A stretch of 51,177 nt of DNA from Candidatus Poribacteria bacterium (GTDB lineage Bacteria > Poribacteria > WGA-4E > WGA-3G): assembly GCA_022819945.1 (NCBI GenBank), contig JAJEGI010000165.1, forward strand, positions 1-51,177. Direction: 5' to 3'. The notes under the pieces are model-generated. The model was not told the DNA's origin. It made no database searches and saw only the letters and a program-made list of their open reading frames with translations. The position numbers and the translations under genes are program-made. Of the stretch, positions 41,301 to 50,207 are shown in pieces. Position 1 is the stretch's first letter; each line of letters opens with the position of its first letter.

Positions 41301-42227
41301 CCATCAATCTCTGACCAAAATGGGACATTGCAAAAAGCGAATCCCCAAACGGGAGCACTCTCCAACAATACAACGCCCATACAAAAATCGCGTCCTGAGT
41401 GGTTTCTGAGCGCACTCAGAGGTCAAACACGATTCTGGATAACCGAAGAACAGGAGGTTGAAGATGCAGTGTCTCTGTATTTGCTTCAAAACTTACAAGG
41501 TTCAGATACACTTTTCGGGCGCGTGAACCAACACCATCGACTCGAATTTGTACCCTCAACAGCGTTCAGTTTTGAACTTAACTTTCGCGCAGGGGAGACG
41601 CTCAACAAGCGGATTAATAACCAAGAACGCCACAGACGCCACAACACTTGGGATGTTGGTTTCTCTATGAACCCAGCGCGACGACTGTCTGTCGGAGCAA
41701 ATTGGGAGCAACGTCGAGAGACTGAAAAATATAGCCAATTTGATTTTCAAGACCTTTCACAAGAAACCGATCCTACCCAGGGAATGAGAGATCCGTCGCC
41801 GACACCTATCTCAGACCTGCGTCAACTTGAGCAGATTACTGAACTGAACCTCCGATACGAATTGAGCAATGCGTTGCGTTGGAGCGGTATCGGTGGCTAT
41901 AAACAGACAACCGACGAAGAGCAGCTTGACGAGGATCCCGAAGCCAAAACACGCACTTTTTCGTTTGAGAACCGCGTCACGTATAGTCTCATTGGTAAAG
42001 GACGCATTGATTTCAACTACAAACTCGGCTACGGCAAAAGCAGCGGCGGTATCCCCTTCGCACAATATAATTTCTACGAAGGCATCAGCCACGAAATCCG
42101 GACGATAGCAGACTACAGATTACGGAAATTCACCGATCTACTCCTGCGACTCAATTACCGTCTGCTTTCAACAAAAGAGCGGAAACCCGAACACCGTTTA
42201 GAGATGACCGTCAGTGCGGAACTTTAA
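38388..42227 (+). CDS. Very large probable outer-membrane beta-barrel protein
   Basis: A 1279-residue exported protein. The signal peptide (KIKKILVSLCLCLLPC) is preceded by about 14 residues, of which RTARK is encoded by the dispersed repeat at 38412. Residues about 50-130 are a beta domain with TLVRSIDYQIDFYSGKITIE, resembling the ring-like domains of large translocon proteins such as SprA. After a Pro/Gly-rich linker, the remainder is long runs of amphipathic strands with aromatic ends (FGISLGSGRSISQNQELRVN, GRIDFNYKLGYG, LLLRLNYRLLS) ending in TVSAEL, as in outer-membrane barrels. SprA-like function in type IX-like secretion is speculation; no other secretion component is in the window. 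GGAGG lies 12 nt before the ATG. Confidence 0.6.
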   Translation: MRLQASNPPNRTARKIKKILVSLCLCLLPCSSSPAQESPDDETKVLELPTFSVLQKTETFELKTDEPEFTVKYPPILPNTEHLIAADGKTLVRSIDYQIDFYSGKITIEAQDATTTPYKLKITYRTLPFAIKDVYKRDLYGKQTPSTEFPNGLLPETGESERVPGQPFGEPGAPTPTGDGTSQLEVSGSQTFGISLGSGRSISQNQELRVNVEGKVSENISVLALLSDQDLPIQPEGTTENIQDIDQKLIRITHPNMRGTLGDFEGSLGTSEFIFFPRALEGVHVEGDFKWGSFHLIPSAIPKGQSTSLVLRGEEGRSEYRLTVDGQYVIVKAGSEIVWLNGERMRRGENNDYIIREYGDPIVEFNSKHLITSNDTIRIDFEYIPEDRAYQQNLYGLSSVLKLPGEWITLGASYAVETDLKQPEQALITLDETDLEALRQNILDPEGDGRSLLTAPQKHTVWGLESRVNITEKAWIEGELAYSNLDKNTYSTVDRKEVSQAWKLTGYADWNFATWTDKLRPKLNTNLDIRAMDADFVPVGASSSNRNRNRYETQYTKESFDDAFLFDTPSISQTARDERTANFDIQLVPTDWLAVDAGIGRSEEKEPQREESAQKIPDTIDRTEASPTTNATIRNNFNWGVNFNRRSGSGSITPTNRPENTRTSEQEKTTAASEQNPSKGAQLLRKLPNLRWNDYRSGSRVESEDSTRTQSQQKLRQEGNLVYPIGPFRIMGTLGRVESNEARNATLNRKRNRAIGRIDLVDFSWASLNTSYELEEAYAKEPLLTVDNEPIGLSDWQRRTTGRTWKVGIFSQQKSFLSGGMNLTANLARRMLKAHTDLGADTTTQLADVNIQLTPLNRAIDIGLTYELDKKLTSQRREVYTNIHPHTGVLLQPGDGYYVKIDDLHYVEDPEEGTYIKIYQNVGDKPTTAVDADFRIRFQPRQFFARRARARQQQRRGEGTSSLQRDSLRPTPSISDQNGTLQKANPQTGALSNNTTPIQKSRPEWFLSALRGQTRFWITEEQEVEDAVSLYLLQNLQGSDTLFGRVNQHHRLEFVPSTAFSFELNFRAGETLNKRINNQERHRRHNTWDVGFSMNPARRLSVGANWEQRRETEKYSQFDFQDLSQETDPTQGMRDPSPTPISDLRQLEQITELNLRYELSNALRWSGIGGYKQTTDEEQLDEDPEAKTRTFSFENRVTYSLIGKGRIDFNYKLGYGKSSGGIPFAQYNFYEGISHEIRTIADYRLRKFTDLLLRLNYRLLSTKERKPEHRLEMTVSAEL
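38412..38441 (+). repeat. RBS-carrying repeat inside the start of the outer-membrane protein gene
   Basis: CCTAACCGAACCGCAAGGAA followed by AATTAAAAAA lies 24 bp inside the reading frame and encodes PNRTARKIKK of the signal-peptide n-region. As at 37097, the position that is ATG at 36255 is ATC here. Confidence 0.6.
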
Positions 42228-42272
42228 CGTGATATCAGTGAGTACGTTTAGAACCTTAGCCTATTGGTTTCG

Positions 42273-43103
42273 CTACGGTTGAAGTGCTTTCCGCTTAATA
42301 TTTCCCCATGTCGTAGCGATTTTATCCTTTGGCGAAACCGCGAACAAGGTACCCCGCATCACAGATCTGATTTCGGTTTCACTAAGCGCACGATTCCATA
42401 TCGCGACTTCGTCAATAGAACCTCCTGCAAACGCATACGCCGGCTTACCTTTGGCACATCCGATCCGCAAATCTTCCTCGTTTATGCCACTAAAAATAAA
42501 AGGTGGTTTCCTATCATGTTCAAGAATGTTTTCACCATCAAGATACATTCTCACATTGAGCCCCTCACATACGCCGACAATATGATGCCACGTTCCATTC
42601 CTCATGTTGTTATCTGTTGTGGTTCGCACATGAAATTCTCGCGCCCCTAAAATAATTCCAACGCCTGAACCATTAGGATGGAATGCGAGATTTGGATTAT
42701 CATTTTCATCGAAAACTCCCATACCGTACATACTATTGGATCTCGCACTATAACACCCTTTATCAAACCACTGAGAAGAGCGCCCCTTCCAATCCTCCTG
42801 ATATACCCATGCCATCATCGTGATCTCTTCACTAATTTCCAGTTCATCGGCGGCAGGTACATTCACGCAATTTTCGGTATCATTAGTAATATGGACAGCG
42901 TTCCCATATTTACCCTTGACAAATTGAGTCTCTTTGACAATTTCAGCATCAAGTCCATTGCCAGATTCATCGAGAATCCGTTTACCTTTGACGTTGTCGA
43001 ACGTAAAGTAAACGACAAGTCCTTTATCAAGACCTGCAGTTGCATATCCGCCCGTGATAAGCGTTAGAATGATGAGTGAGGCATATAGAAATGATCGTTT
43101 CAT
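42273..43103 (-). CDS. Secreted LamG-domain protein
   Basis: A 276-residue exported protein. Signal peptide MKRSFLYASLIILTLITGG runs to about ATA. The remainder is a single concanavalin A-like LamG domain: LVVYFTFDNVKGKRILDESG, then EITMMAWVYQED, GTWHHIVGVCEGLNVRMYLD and GGSIDEVAIWNRALSETEI, the last being the hallmark closing motif of the LamG_3 family. Such domains bind carbohydrate or protein and are abundant in Poribacteria. A C-terminal tail of about 30 basic residues is unassigned. It lies 151 bp downstream of the sigma-WD40 gene on the same strand; a 9-bp perfect hairpin separates them. Confidence 0.85.
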   Translation of the reverse strand: MKRSFLYASLIILTLITGGYATAGLDKGLVVYFTFDNVKGKRILDESGNGLDAEIVKETQFVKGKYGNAVHITNDTENCVNVPAADELEISEEITMMAWVYQEDWKGRSSQWFDKGCYSARSNSMYGMGVFDENDNPNLAFHPNGSGVGIILGAREFHVRTTTDNNMRNGTWHHIVGVCEGLNVRMYLDGENILEHDRKPPFIFSGINEEDLRIGCAKGKPAYAFAGGSIDEVAIWNRALSETEIRSVMRGTLFAVSPKDKIATTWGNIKRKALQP

Positions 43104-43173
43104 TTTATGTGTTTAACCTCTTATATCCAAAAATACGTTTACGCTTCGCGATAGGATCCTACATTACATGCTT

Positions 43174-43205
43174 GTAGGGGAAACCGGGGTATCCAGTTCC
43201 CCTAC
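43174..43205 (-). repeat. Hairpin between the sigma-WD40 and LamG genes
   Basis: GTAGGGGAA at 43174-43182 and TTCCCCTAC at 43197-43205 are perfect reverse complements with a 14-nt loop. It is about 50 bp after the stop of the sigma-WD40 gene. Similar GTAGGGG motifs occur at 50041 and at the window end, so this belongs to a repeat family, and it may also act as a terminator-like structure. Confidence 0.5.
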
Positions 43206-43254
43206 GGTACCTACCGCGTGTGCAAATAATTATGGACTTTACTATAATCAGGAA

Positions 43255-46203
43255 CTATTCGTCGGTGTTAGCCGAACCTGTGATAGCCTCATCCCAATCC
43301 CACAGAAAGATTGTGCCGTCCTGCGCCGTACTAACCAACGTTTCACCGTCAGGCGAAAATTTCAACATCTCCACTTCCTGCGTATGCCCATCAAGTGCAG
43401 CGACTTTGTCTCCCGTCTTGGCATCCCATAATTGAATTGTCCCACTGCCATGCCCACTGAGAAAAATTGCGCCATCCGGCGAAAACACCAACGGTCTTGG
43501 ATAATCATGGTGTGTCCCCCAACCGCGTTTATGCACAGTACTAACCGAAAAAATTTTATGACCGGTCCGCACGTCCCATAAATGGAGTTGCGTGTGTGTG
43601 CCAGCAGCGAGCAAGGCGCGGTCCGGTGAAAACGCCAAGGCCGTAATACGCCCCAGATTCTCTTGTTCCGTCGGTTCTGCAAAGACAATCAAAGCTTCAC
43701 CGGTCGCAACGTCCCACATTCGGATGTCGCCTTCTGTAGTGCCACTCACAAGCCATCTACCATCTGGTGAAAACGCCACTGCCAAAATTGTTGGCATATT
43801 TTCGTGAAAGCCGAGGGGTAAGTTCTCATAAAGCGGAATTACCAATTCATCACCTGTTTCCGTGTTCCATAAGCGAATGCCATTACCCGAAGTAGACGCT
43901 ACCGTTTTAGTTCTATCGTCAGGAGAAAAGATAAGTTCGTTGGCATGTTTCTGCCAGGTTGCAAGTTCGTCCCCAGTCGATACATCCGTCAACCGAGTTA
44001 GATTATCTGGCTTCGTACTTTTGAACCCAATAGGAAACTCACCAAAAACTATAGTACCATCTGCCGCTGCACTGACGAGTTTCGTGCCATCTGGCGAAAA
44101 CGCCACTGCTGAATACCAGTCCCGATGTCCACTATTTTGAACAGTAGACTTTTGCGATGTTTCCACATCCCAAAAGGTAATTTCACCGTTAAATGCCGCG
44201 CTGACAAGTGTGGAACTATCCTCAAAGAAGGTCGCCGCTTTTATGGAGTGTGTGTGCCCAGTGATAAAGGTATCTACTGGAATCCCAGTCGCTGTCCGCC
44301 AGAATCGGATTGTGCCATCCGTACTCCCACTTACGAGTGTCTGACCATCGGGTGAAAATGCTAACGCAGTAATACCGTTGAGATGTCCAGTGAGCGTCGC
44401 GAGGGGTTCACCAGTGGTGGTGTCCCACAATTGCACTGTCTTATCGGTACTGCCGCTGGCAAGCGTTTTTCCATCGGGTGAAAACGCCAGCGCATTTGTC
44501 ACTCCAGTATGTTTCTGCAGTATCATTGAATCCCTGTCACCAGTAGTATCCCACAATCTTATTGTCGTATCTGTGCTGCCACTGGCGAGACGCGTGCCAT
44601 CTGGCGAAAACGCCACTGCTAAGACCCAATTCTTTTTGAACATGCGCTGCACAGGTTTATCTAACGGCTGAAGCGGTAAATCTACGTGTCCTCTGAGCGT
44701 CGATAGTTTTTTACGGGTTGCTACGTCCCATAACTGGATCGTTCCGTCCCTTTTTCCAATCACGATTTTATCGCTTGTCATCGCGTAAACACCACTAAAA
44801 TCCTCCGAACTAAAGAGACCGAGCCCGAATAGCCCAGTTTTAAGGTGTTTTGTTTTCCCTTTCCCGTTCTCAATATTCAATCGGGTAATTGCAGCATGCC
44901 CGGCACTACTCAAACCAATCAGCGTTTTCCCATCCGAAGAGAATCGCAATACGGAAGCAGACCCGTACAAGTCAATAAGCGGCACTTCGCGCTCGGTAGC
45001 AATCTCCCACAATTGGATGAGCGTCTCCGCAGAAGAAACGGTAAGGAAACGGCCATCAGGTGAAAATCTGAGGGCTTCACACACGCCGCTGCCAAACAGA
45101 GATTTCTCTTCGCCTGTTTCTATATCGTACAACCACACCCCGATATTGCTACCGACTGCGAGTAGGGTTCCATCCGGTGAAAACTGAATTGTGGTAGTCC
45201 CACCTTTTCCGAAGCGCGCTTTCGCCGCTTTGGGCAGCTTCCAATGTGCGTGGTTTTTAACTGTTTCATCTGATTCTGCGTCTGCAACCGATGCCGAAAC
45301 ATCGTTAGGTTGCTGGTTGGAAATATCACCCTCGCTCGGTGTGTTGACACTTCCAAACTGCGTCCGAATATCCGGTTTGGCTTCAAGGTTCAGCACAATC
45401 GGTGCTTCAATGAGTTCAACTGCCATCTCTGATGGTGCGTCGAAACTATACGGTTTTTGAAAACGCGACAGGTATTGATGGTTTCCGATACCCAACATCA
45501 AAAGGACGACTGCTATTGTGGAAACACCGATTGCCCACGGTACGAGCGGTTTACTGCCTGACGGGGTCCCCGGTTTCAGACGCGAAATCTCGCGCATGAT
45601 ATTCTCTGTAAGATTCGGTGTGATTTGGAAATGTTCTAAAGCCTCGCGAATCATGGGTTCCTCCTTCTTTAAGCGGTGGCGCGCACGGCTGAGGCGACTC
45701 TTAATCGCGCCCACCGATACACCCAAAAACTTGCTAATCTCTTCACACGTCATCTCCCCGAAATAGTGGAGGGTCATGACAGTCCGCTCACTCTCCTGTA
45801 ACTTCGCGAGCAGCTGCTTGACGACTTCGCGCTGTGATTCTGCTGTTACGCGTTCGTTCTCCGAAATGACATACCCGGAATATGTAGCCTTTTCCAACTG
45901 CATACCACCTGTGGCATCCAACGATTGCATCCATAAACGCTTCCTACGCAGCCATGCCTTGCAACCGTTTGCGGCTATTACATAAAGCCAACTCGCAAAA
46001 CGCTGCGGCTCCTTGAGTGTCGTCAGCTTCTGGTATGCTTTCAGGAAGGTGTCTTGTGTAATCTCCTCAGCGACATGGAAATCTCCAACCTTCCGCCACA
46101 CAAGCGCGTGAACCGACTGCTGGTACTTTTTCACCAGTTCAGCAAAAGCAGCATCATCGCCTTCAAGGACGCATTGAATCAGTCGAGTATCGTCGTTTCT
46201 CAT
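43255..46203 (-). CDS. Membrane-tethered ECF sigma factor fused to a WD40 beta-propeller region
   Basis: A 982-residue three-part protein. Residues 1-185 are a complete ECF sigma factor: region 2 (DAAFAELVKKYQQSVHALVW, AEEITQDTFLKAYQKL, FASWLYVIAANGCKAW) and region 4 (LQESERTVMTLHYFGEMTCE with the recognition helix ISKFLGVSVGAIKSRLSRAR). A linker is followed by one membrane span at about 220-240 (VPWAIGVSTIAVVLLMLGIG). After a 80-residue spacer come 14 WD40 blades (for example AVAFSPDGTRLASGSTDTTI with RLWD), enough for two seven-bladed propellers. With the sigma domain in the cytoplasm the propellers would be outside. GGAGA precedes the ATG. No anti-sigma gene is near, so the propeller part may itself control the sigma. 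Confidence 0.88.
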   Translation of the reverse strand: MRNDDTRLIQCVLEGDDAAFAELVKKYQQSVHALVWRKVGDFHVAEEITQDTFLKAYQKLTTLKEPQRFASWLYVIAANGCKAWLRRKRLWMQSLDATGGMQLEKATYSGYVISENERVTAESQREVVKQLLAKLQESERTVMTLHYFGEMTCEEISKFLGVSVGAIKSRLSRARHRLKKEEPMIREALEHFQITPNLTENIMREISRLKPGTPSGSKPLVPWAIGVSTIAVVLLMLGIGNHQYLSRFQKPYSFDAPSEMAVELIEAPIVLNLEAKPDIRTQFGSVNTPSEGDISNQQPNDVSASVADAESDETVKNHAHWKLPKAAKARFGKGGTTTIQFSPDGTLLAVGSNIGVWLYDIETGEEKSLFGSGVCEALRFSPDGRFLTVSSAETLIQLWEIATEREVPLIDLYGSASVLRFSSDGKTLIGLSSAGHAAITRLNIENGKGKTKHLKTGLFGLGLFSSEDFSGVYAMTSDKIVIGKRDGTIQLWDVATRKKLSTLRGHVDLPLQPLDKPVQRMFKKNWVLAVAFSPDGTRLASGSTDTTIRLWDTTGDRDSMILQKHTGVTNALAFSPDGKTLASGSTDKTVQLWDTTTGEPLATLTGHLNGITALAFSPDGQTLVSGSTDGTIRFWRTATGIPVDTFITGHTHSIKAATFFEDSSTLVSAAFNGEITFWDVETSQKSTVQNSGHRDWYSAVAFSPDGTKLVSAAADGTIVFGEFPIGFKSTKPDNLTRLTDVSTGDELATWQKHANELIFSPDDRTKTVASTSGNGIRLWNTETGDELVIPLYENLPLGFHENMPTILAVAFSPDGRWLVSGTTEGDIRMWDVATGEALIVFAEPTEQENLGRITALAFSPDRALLAAGTHTQLHLWDVRTGHKIFSVSTVHKRGWGTHHDYPRPLVFSPDGAIFLSGHGSGTIQLWDAKTGDKVAALDGHTQEVEMLKFSPDGETLVSTAQDGTIFLWDWDEAITGSANTDE

Positions 46204-46558
46204 CGGATATCTCCAGAAAGGGGAGTTTTAATATTTCACATTAACACCTTGTGACGCGACTTAGGGGGGAAACGGTTGCAGAATTCTGCAGAAAAAGAAC
46301 GCGTGTTTATGTAAAGAGAGATAAAACATACTCGCAGCGGGAACCCATTTATTTCCTTGCGCTGCCTACAGCATTATACCATAAACCTATTTGAAGAGGG
46401 TTCATTATTCATATGAGTTTGTGGAAATTGTTAGAGACAATCTAACACAATGCACTCCGCAAAAAAGCAAAAAGAGGTATAGTTTACGGAAAAGTTTGAT
46501 AGTTTTAGAAATAAAGGAGAATGTAGGTCGGTAAATCGGTTGGGCACTTGGATAGAAA
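46204..46558. other. Gap between the two sigma-propeller genes
   Basis: No gene is seen in this stretch of about 350 bp. It contains the candidate ECF promoter at 46253-46280, AT-rich sequence, and the terminator of the upstream gene at 46561-46589. Confidence 0.5.
46253..46280 (-). promoter_or_regulatory. Candidate ECF-type promoter upstream of the sigma-WD40 gene
   Basis: On the minus strand TGCAAC is followed after 18 bp by CGTC, about 50 bp before the ATG. The AAC/CGTC pair is the usual ECF promoter signature, though 18 bp is longer than the typical 16. The flanking GTCGCGTCAC is conserved before the paralogue at 49724, where the rest of the upstream region is not. Confidence 0.4.
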
Positions 46559-46560
46559 TG

Positions 46561-46589
46561 AAAAAGGGCGGGCATTGTAGCACCGCCCA
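46561..46589 (-). terminator. Rho-independent terminator of the sigma-BNR gene
   Basis: On the minus strand GGGCGG-tgctacaatgc-CCGCCC is followed by TTTTTC, 22 bp after the stop codon of the gene at 46611-49724. Confidence 0.75.
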
Positions 46590-46610
46590 AATAAGATATA
46601 CTGATTTCTA

Positions 46611-49600
46611 TTATTCGTCAAGATTGAAGTGCAGCATGCCGCTGTCCCGCGTGCCAATGTACAACACGTTCCCATCAACAACAAACGAGATCACCCTACT
46701 ATTCGGTATCTCTGAAACAACCTCTTTCCACGTGTTGTTTTCCAATCGATAGACACCTGACTTGGAAACGCCATAAACCTTTGTGCCATCAACGGCTAAT
46801 CGTCCGATAATGAGCGATGTTCCTGCTGCATCGGTAATAGCATCCCACTGTTTTCCGTCCTTTGACGCAGCGACACCCGCATCCGTCGCTACATACACCG
46901 TGGAACCCGCAAACACTATATCATGAAAAATTTTAACAGAAAACGGCAAACTCGGCGTGAAGTCAATCCAATTAGTTCCTTTATCAAACGAAGCAACAAG
47001 ATGTCCATCCCATTTTCCAACGTAGACAGTGTTCCCTGAAACCGCAAGTTTGAACCCTTCCATTATTCGATACCCAAAAAGTTCAGCAGTTTCTTCCATT
47101 TCGGTGTCGTACCATTCTGTCTCACCGGGTTTCCATCGGAAGAGTTTATAGTTGTATTCCATATAGAACGTATCGCCGCTGACAGCAAACGCGCCACGCA
47201 ACCCGCCGCGGATAAGTTCACTGGATCGTCTCGGATCCCCTTCTGCCAACTGCTTGAAAAACTGGGTCGCGCCAGAGGAACCTTCTTGCAACTGTTCAAG
47301 AAACGATTTATCTTGCAAGTCAAGAGAGAGCCTTCTTCCTTGAGACAACTGGTTCCATAACGTTCGCGAGTGCAGGATCGGTATTTCTTGAATCTGCATT
47401 AGCGCATTGCCATCCTCAGAAATCCTATAGAGACGCGCTTCGTCGTGCATCGTCCCTTTTGCATAAAGCACGCCATCAGATACTAATATCTCAAAAATTT
47501 GTGGTGGGCGTTCTCGATAGAATTCGGTGATTTGTGTTTGCGGGTTGACACCACGCCACGTTTTACCGTTATCAATGGATTTAACGACTTCCCTACCGGT
47601 TGCAGCATAGAGTATTGTACGGATGTTTTGCCGGTTATTTGCCCTGAAGGCGATTAAATTCGGCACGTAGCTGCCTGTCCCTGGATTAAACCGTTCCCAC
47701 GACTTACCCCCATCAATAGTGCGATGAATGCCTGAGTTGCCCCTTGTATAAAATGTGTTTTCATTCAACGCCTCAATTCCCGATACAGTATAACCCGTAA
47801 TTGAAATACCGGTGTTTTCCTCGCGTGTCCATGTGTCTCCCTTGTCAACTGAGCGGACGACGGCACCATCATTGCTGCCGATGACCAATATTGTCTGTCC
47901 TACTGCTGCAAGTACAACATTTGGAGCGTGTCCCATAATCGGCCATGCGTTGGTAGGTGTTATATCTGTCCATGATTTACCATTATCGGTTGAACGGAAA
48001 ATCCACCACGACCGCTTCTGTCCACGGCTCATTTGCCGCAAAGCAGGACCATCAACTTTGTCCCAGTCCAATGCTGCCTTAGCATAGAGCGTATTCTCAG
48101 TCCCCGCAAACGCGCCGACCCGTTCGGCTTCAGGAACGGGAAATCGCAAAAGCTGCCAGCTATCAACATCGAGGCGGTAGAGTCGAGGAAGTGTTGTTGT
48201 CGTAGCAAAGAGCGTCTCTTGGAGTGCGTACAAGGTATCTATTTCATCCATTGCATCTATCAATCCGTCGTTTACAACTACCCACGTCTTCTGAGCATCA
48301 AGGCGGTGGACGCCGGTGGTTGTTTTAGCAAATAGCGTGGTTTGACTTACCTCCAGATACTGTATTTCGCCTGTCAATCCGTCGCCCACGGCTATCCATG
48401 TCTTTCCAGTATCTGTAGAACAGTAAACCGTATCAAAACTGAGGTAAAACACGCCGTCTATTATCACCAATCTACCGGGATCATTTTCAGGGCAAGGTCC
48501 TACTGACAACCACGTTTCACCGCCATCCGTTGAAGCGAAGAGCGCATTAGATACAACCATATAGAGGGTATCGTTCCACTCCGCCATAAGCACTCTATCA
48601 TCCCAACTATCAGTAAGTGAACTCATGGCGTTGACATATCGCCAACCCGTGGTATTAGTGGATGATTTATAGATCCTACCCCCACTGTCAACGATATAGA
48701 TTTCTCCTTTAGAGGTCCGGAATAGCGTTCTTAGGGACGGACCGCTGGGTGCGTTGCCTTGAACCCATTGCTGTTTGGGGACAGAAAGCTCTTCTCCCTC
48801 TGCTTGTGCGGCGGCGAATAAGACCTTATCAGGCTGCTGACCGGCACCATCGTTTTGACTCGGCGCGGCAGCATTCCCGAGTTGCGTTCGGACATCCGGT
48901 TTCGATTCAATATCCAACACAACAGGGGCTTCTATAATATCAACCGTCATTTCTGATGTCCCTTCAAAACTGTAAGGTTTTTGGAAACGAGATAAGTACT
49001 CTGTGCTGATACCGAACATCAAGAATATTGCGACGATTGTGGAAATACCTATCGCCCACGGCACAATTGGTTTACCACCAGACGGGGCAATCGGTTTCAG
49101 CCGCGAAATCTCGCGCATGATATTCTCTGTAAGATTCGGCGTAATTTGGAAGTTGCCTAAAGCCTCTCGTATCATGGGTTCCTCCTTCTTTAAGCGCTGC
49201 CTTGCTCGGTGAAGTCGACTCTTAATCGCACCGACCGACACACCTAAGAAATTGCTAATCTCCTCGTACGTCATTCCCCCGAGGTAATAAAGCGTAATGA
49301 CCGTCCGATCACTCTCCTGTAACTTCGCAAGCAACTCCTTGACGACTTCGCGTTGTGTTTCTTCTGTCATTCGCTCGTTCTCCGCAATGATATGTCCAGA
49401 GTAGGTCGCTTTTTCTAACTCTGCGCTGCTTGTGTCTTCCAACGACTGTATCCACGTCCGTTTTTTACGGAGCCACGCCTTACACTGATTGGCGGTGATG
49501 ACATAAAGCCAACTCGCAAAGGACTGCGGCTCTTTCAGCGTAGAGAGTCGCTGATACGCTTTCAGGAACGCCTCTTGTGTAATATCCTCAGCGATATGGA

Positions 49601-49724
49601 AATCTCCGATCTTCCGCCATGCGAGCGCGTGCACGGATCTCTGATATTTACTCACAAGCGCGGAGAACGCCGTATCATCGCCATCAAGGACGCGTTGGAT
49701 GAGCTGAGCATCGTTATGTTTCAT
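46611..49724 (-). CDS. Membrane-tethered ECF sigma factor fused to a BNR/sortilin-like propeller
   Basis: A 1037-residue paralogue of the protein at 43255-46203. The first 280 residues are clearly homologous, with most positions identical by eye: ECF region 2 (FASWLYVITANQCKAWLRKK), region 4 (EEISNFLGVSVGAIKSRLHR), the conserved ITPNLTENIMREISRLKP linker and a membrane span at about 220-239. The outer part differs completely. Instead of WD40 blades it has BNR/Asp-box and sortilin-like blades (STDGGETWLSVG, CSTDTGKTWIAVGDGL, RSVDKGDTWTREENTGI, TIDGGKSWERFNPG, KSIDNGKTWRGVNP, SFDKGTNWIDF). One sigma-anchor module has thus been joined to two unrelated sensors. GAGGTG precedes the ATG and a terminator follows the stop. 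Confidence 0.88.
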   Translation of the reverse strand: MKHNDAQLIQRVLDGDDTAFSALVSKYQRSVHALAWRKIGDFHIAEDITQEAFLKAYQRLSTLKEPQSFASWLYVITANQCKAWLRKKRTWIQSLEDTSSAELEKATYSGHIIAENERMTEETQREVVKELLAKLQESDRTVITLYYLGGMTYEEISNFLGVSVGAIKSRLHRARQRLKKEEPMIREALGNFQITPNLTENIMREISRLKPIAPSGGKPIVPWAIGISTIVAIFLMFGISTEYLSRFQKPYSFEGTSEMTVDIIEAPVVLDIESKPDVRTQLGNAAAPSQNDGAGQQPDKVLFAAAQAEGEELSVPKQQWVQGNAPSGPSLRTLFRTSKGEIYIVDSGGRIYKSSTNTTGWRYVNAMSSLTDSWDDRVLMAEWNDTLYMVVSNALFASTDGGETWLSVGPCPENDPGRLVIIDGVFYLSFDTVYCSTDTGKTWIAVGDGLTGEIQYLEVSQTTLFAKTTTGVHRLDAQKTWVVVNDGLIDAMDEIDTLYALQETLFATTTTLPRLYRLDVDSWQLLRFPVPEAERVGAFAGTENTLYAKAALDWDKVDGPALRQMSRGQKRSWWIFRSTDNGKSWTDITPTNAWPIMGHAPNVVLAAVGQTILVIGSNDGAVVRSVDKGDTWTREENTGISITGYTVSGIEALNENTFYTRGNSGIHRTIDGGKSWERFNPGTGSYVPNLIAFRANNRQNIRTILYAATGREVVKSIDNGKTWRGVNPQTQITEFYRERPPQIFEILVSDGVLYAKGTMHDEARLYRISEDGNALMQIQEIPILHSRTLWNQLSQGRRLSLDLQDKSFLEQLQEGSSGATQFFKQLAEGDPRRSSELIRGGLRGAFAVSGDTFYMEYNYKLFRWKPGETEWYDTEMEETAELFGYRIMEGFKLAVSGNTVYVGKWDGHLVASFDKGTNWIDFTPSLPFSVKIFHDIVFAGSTVYVATDAGVAASKDGKQWDAITDAAGTSLIIGRLAVDGTKVYGVSKSGVYRLENNTWKEVVSEIPNSRVISFVVDGNVLYIGTRDSGMLHFNLDE

Positions 49725-50150
49725 CGGACACCTCTAAAAAGGGAATGTTCATCATTTCAAATCAAATCAACCCTTAGTGACGCGACGAGTGATTAAAAAG
49801 TTTCATAATTTTGGAAAATTTTTGAGCAAAGTTGCAGAAACCGGCAAATTTCGCCGAAAGATGTGGATTCATGTAAAGAGCGTTGAAATACCGTTCTGCT
49901 GTAAAAGAGGGATGAGGAGGACTCGTAGTTCCTTTTTTCTGTTAGTGGAATTATAGCACAAATTGTGCGATAGAAGAAATATAATGGAAATGGAGGAGAT
50001 GTAGTGGTTTGTCCACTTTTATTTTATGGGTAATTTTATCGTAGGGGCGAGGTTCCCTCGCCCTATAGTCAAATCAAATACCTGTACTTTTAGACTGAAC
50101 AGAACAGTAGCCTCAGACAAATTGTGCTTTATAGCAAAACCGAAAAATAA
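49725..50150. other. Gap upstream of the sigma-BNR gene
   Basis: No gene is seen. It contains the candidate promoter at 49779-49805, AT-rich sequence with TGTAAAGAG shared with the region upstream of 46203, and a hairpin GGGCGAGG-ttc-CCTCGCCC at about 50045-50063 from the GTAGGGGCGAGG repeat family. Confidence 0.5.
49779..49805 (-). promoter_or_regulatory. Candidate ECF-type promoter upstream of the sigma-BNR gene
   Basis: On the minus strand TGAAAC is followed after 17 bp by CGTC, about 55 bp before the ATG. TGAAAC/CGT(A/C) is the classical pattern of SigW-like promoters. The CGTC lies in GTCGCGTCAC, which is shared with the paralogous gene. Confidence 0.42.
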
Positions 50151-50190
50151 AAGGAGGCAAGCACCTGCAATCCGTAGGCGGTTACCTCCT
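50151..50190 (-). terminator. Probable terminator of the third sigma-propeller gene
   Basis: On the minus strand AGGAGG and CCTCCT close a stem of about 40 nt that is followed by TTTTATTTTT, 18 bp after the stop codon at 50208. The loop is long, so efficiency is uncertain. Confidence 0.5.
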
Positions 50191-50207
50191 CTACAATCTG
50201 TTTACTA

